A stretch of 5,039 nucleotides of DNA, taken from NCBI GenBank assembly GCA_017961385.1, contig JAGCXJ010000199.1:1-5039 (forward strand), read 5' to 3'. Positions 1-5,039 of this stretch are shown here, one piece after another. Positions within the stretch are counted from its first letter, which is position 1, and every line of letters begins with the position of its first letter. This DNA comes from Lachnospiraceae bacterium. GTDB lineage: Bacteria > Bacillota > Clostridia > Lachnospirales > Lachnospiraceae. The position numbers were made by a program, and so were the translations under genes. The notes beneath the pieces are model-generated. The model was given only the letters and a program-made list of their open reading frames with translations. It was not told the DNA's origin and searched no databases.

Positions 1-1
1 C

Positions 2-1630
2 GAGATCTCCTACGAGGAAGCAGAGAACATCGCTATAGACTATGACATCATGTGCGAACAGGAAGTCAAGGTCGATGTTATCGAGGACCTGTTAAAAGAG
101 GATGAGGAAAAGGAAGAGAACATGGTTGAAAGAGCACCCGTTATCTGAGTAATTGGTCACGAATACCATGGTAAGACCTCACTTCTTGATGCCATACGTA
201 AGACAAACGTTACAGACAAGGAAGCAGGCGGAATCACTCAGCATATCGGTGCATACATGGTAGAAGCGGGCGGAAGGAAGATCACTTTCCTTGATACACC
301 CGGACATGAAGCATTCACAGCTATGCGTATGAGAGGTGCGAACGCTACCGATATCGCTATCCTTGTTGTTGCGGCAGATGACGGTGTAATGCCTCAGACT
401 GTTGAAGCCATTAACCATGCAAAGGCTGCAGGCATCGAGATAATCGTTGCAGTAAACAAGATAGACAAGCCAAATGCCGACCTTAACAGAGTTAAGCAGG
501 AGCTTGCAGAATACGAGCTCATCCCCGAAGACTGGGGCGGAAGCACAGTATTTGCTCCCGTGAGCGCAAAGACAGGCGAAGGTATCAAGGAACTTCTCGA
601 TATGGTCCTTCTTACAGCGGATATCTTGGAGCTTAAGGCTAATCCCAAGAGAAAGGCAAGAGGTCTTGTAATAGAGGCTGAGCTTGACAAGGGAAGAGGT
701 CCTGTTGCTACCATCCTCATGCAGAAGGGTACATTAAAGGTAGGAGACTTCGTTTCCGCAGGAGCATGCTACGGCAAGGTCAGAGCTATGCTTGATGACA
801 AGGGAAGACGTGTCAAGGAGGCAGGTCCTTCAACACCTGTCGAGATACTCGGTCTTAACGACGTTCCCGAGGCAGGCGAGGTATTCATAGCTCATGATTC
901 GGATAAGACTGCAAAGAGCTTTGCAGATACATACAAGGCACAGAACAAGGTTAAGAAACTTGAAGAGACCAAGTCAAAGATGAGCCTTGATGACGTATTC
1001 AGCCAGATCAAGGAAGGCAATCTCAAGGAGCTCAACCTTATCGTCAAGGCTGACGTTCAGGGTAGCGTCGAGGCTGTCAAGCAGTCGCTTGTCAAGCTGT
1101 CAAACGATGAAGTTGTCGTTAAGTGCATCCACGGCGGCGTAGGTGCTGTAAACGAGTCCGATGTAAGCCTTGCTGCTGCAAGTAATGCGATCATCATCGG
1201 CTTTAACGTACGTATCGATGCTAATGCAAAGGAGACAGCAGAGAGAGAAGGCGTTGATGTAAGACTCTACAAGGTTATCTACCAGGCAATAGATGATGTT
1301 GAAGCTGCCATGAAGGGAATGTTGGATCCCATCTTTGAGGAGAAGGTCATCGGTCATGCAGAGGTACGTCAGATATTCAAGGCCAGCGCAGTCGGAAACA
1401 TCGCAGGTTCATATGTGCTTGACGGCATGTTCCAGAGAGGCTGCAAGATCCGTATCACAAGAGCCGGAGAGCAGATCTACGAAGGCGAGCTTGCTTCCCT
1501 CAAGAGATTCAAGGATGATGTCAAGGAAGTCAAGGCAGGATACGAATGCGGTCTTGTATTCGAGAAGTTTGATGCTATGGCCGAACTTGATATAGTAGAG
1601 GCTTATATAATGGTAGAGGTACCAAGATAA
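2..1630 (+). CDS. infB: Translation initiation factor IF-2, 5'-truncated by the window edge, with one in-frame TGA
   Basis: IF-2 is the GTPase that places initiator fMet-tRNA on the 30S subunit and promotes 50S joining. The frame is open from base 2 to the TAA at 1628-1630 (541 sense codons) except for a TGA at 146-148. Counting from base 2, residues 1-48 are the acidic linker before the G domain, ending in ERAPVI. G1 is GHEYHGKT (52-59), G2 GGITQH (76-81), G3 DTPGH (98-102), G4 NKID (152-155) and G5 SAK (188-190). Domains II, III and IV follow, including the fMet-tRNA-binding C-terminal barrel ending in VEVPR. The N-terminal region lies outside the window. The first ATG after the TGA is at 257, which would lose G1 and G2, so it is unlikely to be a true start for a working protein. 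The family assignment is certain; whether this copy is functional as written is not. Ile codons are mostly ATC, as expected for a highly expressed gene. Confidence 0.95.
146..148 (+). other. In-frame TGA inside infB, just before the G1 motif
   Basis: The codon following RAPVI is TGA, and the frame resumes immediately as VIGHEYHGKTSLLD. In IF-2 relatives this position carries a sense residue, commonly Thr or, in some, Cys; TGT or TGC to TGA is a single-base change. Upstream and downstream peptides are both clearly IF-2 in the same frame, so this is a point interruption and not a frameshift or gene boundary. Confidence 0.9.
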
Positions 1631-2005
1631 ATGAGAAAGAACAGCATTAAGAATACCAGGATAAACGGTGAAGTCCAGAAGGTACTGGCAGAAGTCATAA
1701 GAGGCGAGATCAAGGATCCGAGGATCCCCGAGTTTACTTCGAGCGTAAGTGTTGAAGTAGCTCCCGATCTTAAAAACTGCAAGGCCTATGTTTCTGTCCT
1801 TGGAGACGATGAAAAGGCAGCCGGAGCGCTCGAGGGATTAAAGAGCGCTTCAGGCTTTATAAGAAACAGGCTCGCAAAGGAGCTTAACTTAAGAAACACG
1901 CCGGATCTTCACTTTTATCTTGATCAGTCCATAGCTTATGGCGTAGATATGTCTAAAAAGATAGACGAGGTCATACGCGCCGACGAGGAAAAAAGCAGAC
2001 AATGA
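1631..2005 (+). CDS. rbfA: 30S ribosome-binding factor RbfA
   Basis: RbfA is a small KH-fold protein that binds the immature 30S subunit and helps 16S rRNA 5'-end maturation, notably under cold stress. The 124-residue product has the usual family length. Visible hallmarks are N-terminal RINGEVQKVLAEVI (10-23), DPRIP (29-33), the central VSVEVAPDLKNCKAYVSVLG strand-helix-strand segment (39-58), the helix-kink-helix ASG motif (73-75) that replaces the GxxG loop of classical KH domains, and HFYLDQSIAYG (94-104). The ATG directly abuts the infB TAA with no intervening base. An AGAGG at 1615-1619 lies 11 nt upstream inside infB and is the likely, slightly distant, ribosome binding site. Co-transcription and translational coupling with infB are therefore likely. 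Nothing is missing from the protein. Confidence 0.96.
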   Translation: MRKNSIKNTRINGEVQKVLAEVIRGEIKDPRIPEFTSSVSVEVAPDLKNCKAYVSVLGDDEKAAGALEGLKSASGFIRNRLAKELNLRNTPDLHFYLDQSIAYGVDMSKKIDEVIRADEEKSRQ

Positions 2006-2958
2006 TTGATATTTTAAAAGAGGTTGAGTCAGCCGAGAGCATCGGGATAGGCGGACACATAAGACCTGACGGCGACTGCATAGGCGCCTGCATGGCAATG
2101 TATCTGTATCTAATAAAGAACTGCCCCGAAAAAAAGATATATGTATATCTGGATGACTTTTCACCTGTCTTTAACTGCCTTGAAGGCATAGACAGGATAA
2201 AGAAGCCTGACGGACTTAAGCATGCGCACGATGTCTTCATGTGCATCGACTGCAATGCGGAAAGGCTCGGAGATTCACTCCCTGCATTTGAAGGTGCAAA
2301 GAAGCGAATAAACATAGACCATCACATAACAAATACAGGCGACGGAGATATAAACTACATCGATCCTGCGGCAAGCAGCGCGAGCGAGCTTGTATATGAC
2401 TGCATGGATGAAGACAGGATAGATGTAAATATAGCAAAGGCCATATATCTCGGGATAGTTCATGATACGGGAGTCTTTCAGTATTCTAATGTGTCCCCGA
2501 AGACACTAAAGATAGCAGCAAAGCTAATAGAATACGGATTTGACTTTCCAAAGCTTATAGAAGAGACCTTTTATCAGAAGACATATGTCCAGAACCAGAT
2601 AATGGGAAGGACCATACTTGAGAGCGTCCTCTTTCTTGATAAGAGATGCATAGTCGGTCATCTTGACCAGAAGACGATGCATTTTTACGGAGTGACAAGC
2701 AAGGACATGGACGGGATAGTCAACCAGCTAAGATACACAAAGGGAGTTGACTGCGCCGTGTTCATGTATGAGACGGAGCCTTTAAAATACAAGGTGAGCC
2801 TGCGCTCAAACGGAGTGATAGACTGTTCTGTCATTGCCGCATACTTTGGCGGCGGCGGACATGTCAGAGCGGCAGGATGCGTTTTAGAAGGGACCTTCCA
2901 CGATGCCGTGAACAATCTGTCTAAGCAGATCGAAAAGCAGTATAAGGAAAATGATTAA
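2002..2958 (+). CDS. nrnA: DHH/DHHA1 phosphoesterase, NrnA-type nanoRNase / pAp phosphatase
   Basis: NrnA-family enzymes degrade 2-5 nt RNA fragments and, in several Firmicutes, dephosphorylate 3'-phosphoadenosine 5'-phosphate to AMP. The 318-residue length is typical. The DHH domain supplies the Mn-binding residues: H19, D23 and D25 in GGHIRPDGDCIG, D83 in MCIDCNAERLG, the DHH triad D106-H107-H108 in INIDHHITN, and D155 in GIVHDTGVFQ. The C-terminal DHHA1 domain ends in the substrate-binding GGGGHVRAAG motif (283-292). The ATG start overlaps the rbfA stop as ATGA (2002-2005), and a weak CGAGG lies at 1984-1988, so translation probably depends on rbfA. The place between rbfA and truB is the standard one in Firmicutes. 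Ile is encoded mostly by ATA (about 23 of 30 by hand count), unlike infB. Biochemical preference between nanoRNA and pAp cannot be told from sequence alone. Confidence 0.92.
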   Translation: MIDILKEVESAESIGIGGHIRPDGDCIGACMAMYLYLIKNCPEKKIYVYLDDFSPVFNCLEGIDRIKKPDGLKHAHDVFMCIDCNAERLGDSLPAFEGAKKRINIDHHITNTGDGDINYIDPAASSASELVYDCMDEDRIDVNIAKAIYLGIVHDTGVFQYSNVSPKTLKIAAKLIEYGFDFPKLIEETFYQKTYVQNQIMGRTILESVLFLDKRCIVGHLDQKTMHFYGVTSKDMDGIVNQLRYTKGVDCAVFMYETEPLKYKVSLRSNGVIDCSVIAAYFGGGGHVRAAGCVLEGTFHDAVNNLSKQIEKQYKEND

Positions 2959-3823
2959 CGGAATAATAAATGTTTACAAGGAGGAGGGTTACACCTCCTT
3001 CGATGTTGTTGCGAAATTAAGAGGCATCACAAAGATAAGAAAGATCGGCCATACCGGGACTCTTGATCCCGATGCGACGGGAGTACTGCCCGTGTGCATA
3101 GGCAGCGCAACAAAGCTTGTCGACATGCTCACCGATAAGACCACGGAATATGTCGCCGATATGAAGCTGGGTATAACAACGGATACCCAGGATATATCCG
3201 GACAAGTCATAGATGAAAAAGAGGTTAACATAACTATTGATGAGTTCCAAAATGCGATACTTTCATTTATCGGCTCATCAAAGCAGATACCTCCGATGTA
3301 TTCCGCCCTAAAGGTAGACGGAAAGAAGCTGTGCGACATGGCAAGAGCAGGCATTACGGTCGAAAGAAAGCCAAGAGACATAAATATAAACGATATTGAG
3401 ATACTAGATATAGACAGGACAAGCGCGAAAGTAAGAGTAAGCTGCTCAAAGGGTACTTATATAAGGACTCTGTGCAACGATATAGGACAAAGACTTGGCT
3501 GCGGAGCAGTCATGACAGGACTTGTAAGGACAAGATCGGGCAGCTTTAGCATCGATGAGGCTTACAGACTCGATCAGATCGAAGAGCTTTCCCAAAAAGG
3601 CGAGCTTGAGAGCATCGTTACAAGGGTTGATGAGGTATTTTCAGACTATGCAAGAGTAACAGTCAGCGCAGAGACTGAAAAGCGCGTTCTAAACGGAAAT
3701 CAGATAAGACTTGATTCTAAAGAAGAGTTTTTAAGAGTCTATCTTGAAAACGGACAATTTGCGGCCGTTTATTTATTTGACAGCGCCAAAGGCTGCTTCG
3801 TACCTTTTAAGATGTTTCTATAA
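2951..3823 (+). CDS. truB: tRNA pseudouridine(55) synthase TruB
   Basis: TruB converts U55 of the T-loop in elongator tRNAs to pseudouridine and also acts as a tRNA folding chaperone. The 290-residue product shows the N-terminal INGIINVYKEEGYTSFDVV motif, the catalytic GHTGTLDPDATGVLP loop with nucleophile D39, the conserved Y67 in TTEYVADMKLG, the QIPPMYSALKVDGKKL block (112-127), and CSKGTYIRTL with R172 (equivalent to Arg181 in E. coli). The C-terminal part, from about residue 225, fits the small PUA-like tail of the Firmicute type. The ATG overlaps the nrnA 3' end by 8 nt. This start is preferred because MINGIINVYK aligns with the family N-terminus, although the nearest SD-like AAGGA (2944-2948) is only 2 nt away. 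It is the last gene of the infB cluster in this window. Confidence 0.96.
   Translation: MINGIINVYKEEGYTSFDVVAKLRGITKIRKIGHTGTLDPDATGVLPVCIGSATKLVDMLTDKTTEYVADMKLGITTDTQDISGQVIDEKEVNITIDEFQNAILSFIGSSKQIPPMYSALKVDGKKLCDMARAGITVERKPRDININDIEILDIDRTSAKVRVSCSKGTYIRTLCNDIGQRLGCGAVMTGLVRTRSGSFSIDEAYRLDQIEELSQKGELESIVTRVDEVFSDYARVTVSAETEKRVLNGNQIRLDSKEEFLRVYLENGQFAAVYLFDSAKGCFVPFKMFL
2978..3000 (+). repeat. AAGGAGG / CCTCCTT perfect inverted repeat in the 5' end of truB
   Basis: A complete Shine-Dalgarno-like AAGGAGG (2978-2984) is followed after 9 nt by its exact complement CCTCCTT (2994-3000). The RNA could form a 7-bp hairpin starting 27 nt inside truB. The bases also encode the conserved KEE...TSF part of the protein, so coincidence is possible. 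No start codon lies at a suitable distance behind the AAGGAGG. Confidence 0.6.
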
Positions 3824-3826
3824 GAC

Positions 3827-3855
3827 TTGACGATACAGTCAAAATAAGTCAAAAT
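3827..3855. repeat. Three GTCAA half-sites: an inverted pair plus a 10-bp-phased direct repeat
   Basis: TTGAC (3827-3831) and GTCAA (3838-3842) form a perfect dyad with a 6-nt centre. AGTCAAAAT occurs twice (3837-3845 and 3847-3855), spaced exactly 10 bp, about one helical turn. The cluster ends directly against the TATAAT, which is a usual place for an activator or repressor site. The binding protein is unknown. Confidence 0.5.
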
Positions 3856-3861
3856 TATAAT
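3856..3861 (+). promoter_or_regulatory. Putative sigma-A -10 box for the Na/Pi transporter gene
   Basis: TATAAT is a perfect -10 hexamer in an AT-rich spacer, 34 nt before the ATG at 3896. The best -35 match, TTGACG (3827-3832), lies 23 bp upstream, too far for a standard 17-bp spacer, and nothing resembling TTGACA lies at 16-18 bp. No TG extended -10 is present. If real, the promoter probably needs an activator, which fits the GTCAA repeats beside it. Transcription would start near 3867-3869. Confidence 0.5.
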
Positions 3862-3884
3862 GTATGCGTAAATTTTTCATACAT
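3860..3884. repeat. Inverted repeat ATGTATG-N11-CATACAT next to the start of transcription
   Basis: ATGTATG (3860-3866) and CATACAT (3878-3884) are perfect 7-bp complements around an 11-nt AT-rich centre. The element overlaps the last bases of the -10 box and ends just before the ribosome binding site. It could be an operator or a 5'-UTR hairpin. It is not a convincing intrinsic terminator, because the stem is AT-rich and no T-run follows it. Confidence 0.45.
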
Positions 3885-3885
3885 A

Positions 3886-3891
3886 AGAGGA
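3886..3891 (+). promoter_or_regulatory. Ribosome binding site of the Na/Pi transporter gene
   Basis: AGAGGA ends 4 nt before the ATG at 3896, with GAGG centred about 7 nt from it. It fixes the start over the internal ATG codons at residues 20, 23 and 41. Confidence 0.75.
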
Positions 3892-3895
3892 TAAG

Positions 3896-5039
3896 ATGAA
3901 TACTACTATTTTGCTGGAACTGGCCGGAGGACTGGGCCTTTTCCTTTTCGGCATGTCCTTAATGAGCGAGAGCATTGAAAAGGCCGCAGGTGCCAAGCTA
4001 AGAAGCATTCTCGCCATGTTTACCAAAAACAAGCTCATGGGTACGATAGTCGGTGTCGTATTTACCGGTATCATACAGTCATCGAGTGCATGTACGGTAA
4101 TGGTAGTCAGCTTTGTTAACGCAGGGCTGATGGAACTGTCGCAGGCTGCTGGAGTAATATTCGGTGCCAATATCGGTACGACGATCACCTCCCAGCTCGT
4201 TTCATTCAATCTTTCAAAGGTAGCTCCGCTATTTGTTCTTGCCGGAGTCATCACCGTGATGTTCATCAAGAACGAGACGATAAAAAAGATAGGCGATATC
4301 GTGCTCGGATTCGGAATACTCTTCATGGGCCTGTCTCTTATGAGCGGTTCAATGGCCGGACTCAAGGAGTCTCAAAACGTCGTTGACGCGCTTGCCGGAA
4401 TGAACAATCCTTTTCTCGCAGTGCTTCTGGGAACTGTAGTAACAAGTGTTATTCAGAGTTCATCGGTAACCGTAAGCATCATCCTTTTAATGGCAAACCA
4501 GGGACTGCTCGATCTTAAGATCTGTCTCTTTGTAATACTCGGATGCAACATAGGCGCATGTTCTTCTGCTATGATAGCTTCTCTGTCAGGTAAGAAGAAT
4601 GCAAAGAGAGCAGCTCTCATCCATCTTCTTTTCAACGTTATAGGAACCGTGATCTTCTTTGTGGCATTCCTGTTCATCGGAGACTGGTTCGTAAATGCGG
4701 TGGGAAGCATCTCGGGCGACAACGGAAGATTTGTCGCAAACTCACATACGATAATAAAGATCGTACAGGTTCTCATGCTGTCTCCTGTATCAAACCTCAT
4801 TGTCAAGATGACATATATGATCGTACCGGGCGACGATGTAAAGGTAGGCTACAGAGAGAGCTACACGCTTAAATATATCGGAAACAAAGTCGTATTCAAT
4901 CCGGCTACGGCTGTCGTTGAAGTCGTAAACGAGCTTGAGCGTATGGCAGATCTTGCAGGAGAGAATCTTAACAGGGCGATGAATGCCCTTATCACTCTCG
5001 ACCAGGAGGATATCGATGAGGTATACGAGGTCGAGAAGA
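3896..5039 (+). CDS. Na/Pi-cotransporter family membrane protein, 3'-truncated by the window edge
   Basis: The frame is open from ATG 3896 to the window end (381 residues, no stop). Two homologous membrane repeats each carry the family QSSS signature: QSSSA at 61-65 and QSSSV at 187-191. A GxNIG motif follows each (GANIGTT 90-96, GCNIGA 216-221), as in Na+-coupled phosphate transporters of the PF02690 type. Hydrophobic segments are visible near residues 5-23, 48-75, 108-124, 132-150, 171-200, 208-230, 238-262 and 285-303. From about 335 the chain turns hydrophilic and helical (VEVVNELERMADLAGENLN), consistent with the start of a PhoU-like cytoplasmic domain common in the longer members. By family it would import phosphate with sodium at the cytoplasmic membrane, but substrate is not proven for many homologues. 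It has its own spacer with promoter-like elements and is probably transcribed at least partly independently of truB. Confidence 0.9.
   Translation, partial: MNTTILLELAGGLGLFLFGMSLMSESIEKAAGAKLRSILAMFTKNKLMGTIVGVVFTGIIQSSSACTVMVVSFVNAGLMELSQAAGVIFGANIGTTITSQLVSFNLSKVAPLFVLAGVITVMFIKNETIKKIGDIVLGFGILFMGLSLMSGSMAGLKESQNVVDALAGMNNPFLAVLLGTVVTSVIQSSSVTVSIILLMANQGLLDLKICLFVILGCNIGACSSAMIASLSGKKNAKRAALIHLLFNVIGTVIFFVAFLFIGDWFVNAVGSISGDNGRFVANSHTIIKIVQVLMLSPVSNLIVKMTYMIVPGDDVKVGYRESYTLKYIGNKVVFNPATAVVEVVNELERMADLAGENLNRAMNALITLDQEDIDEVYEVEK

Noticed and set aside
146..148. Reassigned genetic code with TGA as Trp or Gly
   Set aside because: rbfA ends with TGA at 2003-2005 at the expected family length, Trp is written TGG elsewhere (for example IF-2 EDWGG), and no other in-frame TGA occurs in the genes here.
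140..180. Frameshift in infB explaining the odd G1 motif
   Set aside because: The peptides before and after are in the same frame and G, H, H, G, K and T of the motif stay in register; the changes are substitutions, not insertions or deletions.
257..1630. infB starting at the ATG at 257
   Set aside because: This ATG lies after G1 and G2, no SD fits, and clear IF-2 sequence continues in frame upstream to base 2.
1714..1727. Direct repeat of GGATCC with 2-nt spacing in rbfA
   Set aside because: It encodes the universal DPRIP motif of RbfA and is explained by codon choice.
3827..3861. Standard -35/-10 promoter formed by TTGACG and TATAAT
   Set aside because: The spacer is 23 bp, too long for normal sigma-A recognition; only the -10 box is supported.
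3824..3884. Intrinsic terminator after truB
   Set aside because: The two dyads are short and AT-rich and neither is followed by a T-run, so read-through from truB cannot be excluded.
3877..4365. Minus-strand open frame of 162 codons opposite the transporter gene
   Set aside because: It is antisense to a clear Na/Pi transporter coding region; no recognisable domain or separate regulatory sites. The other minus-strand frames opposite infB, nrnA, truB and the transporter were dismissed for the same reason.

Overview
The window looks like a chromosomal housekeeping segment from a Gram-positive bacterium of the class Clostridia, possibly Lachnospiraceae-like. This is inferred from the gene order infB-rbfA-nrnA-truB, which is typical of Firmicutes, from the moderate base composition, from frequent AGA/ATA/AAG codons, and from the protein sequences. 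I cannot name a species. All genes are on the + strand. No mobile element, CRISPR array, tRNA or rRNA is visible, and the only intergenic gap is 72 bp.

Bases 2-1630 hold the G domain and all downstream domains of translation initiation factor IF-2 (infB); the 5' part lies outside the window. The frame is open from base 2 except for one TGA at 146-148. It sits three codons before the glycine that opens the G1/P-loop, where relatives have a sense codon. The G1 motif just after it reads GHEYHGKT instead of the near-invariant GHVDHGKT. The remaining motifs and about 490 downstream codons are intact, so the damage is confined to about 21 bases. A sequencing or assembly error is the simplest explanation; a true nonsense allele or recoding is the exciting but less likely one.

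Bases 1631-3823 hold three tightly packed genes. They are rbfA (30S maturation factor, abutting infB), nrnA (DHH/DHHA1 nanoRNase/pAp phosphatase, overlapping rbfA by ATGA) and truB (tRNA U55 pseudouridine synthase, overlapping nrnA by 8 nt). With infB they form a translation/RNA-metabolism operon whose overlaps suggest translational coupling. The start of truB carries an AAGGAGG...CCTCCTT inverted repeat within the coding sequence.

Bases 3824-3895 are a short AT-rich spacer. It holds three GTCAA-type half-sites, a perfect TATAAT, a 7-bp dyad that covers the region just downstream of it, and a good ribosome binding site. Together these look like a regulated promoter for the next gene.

Bases 3896-5039 encode the first 381 residues of a Na/Pi-cotransporter family membrane protein with two QSSS-containing repeats and the start of a probable PhoU-like cytoplasmic tail; the gene runs off the window. 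It occupies the place where ribF often follows truB in Firmicutes.
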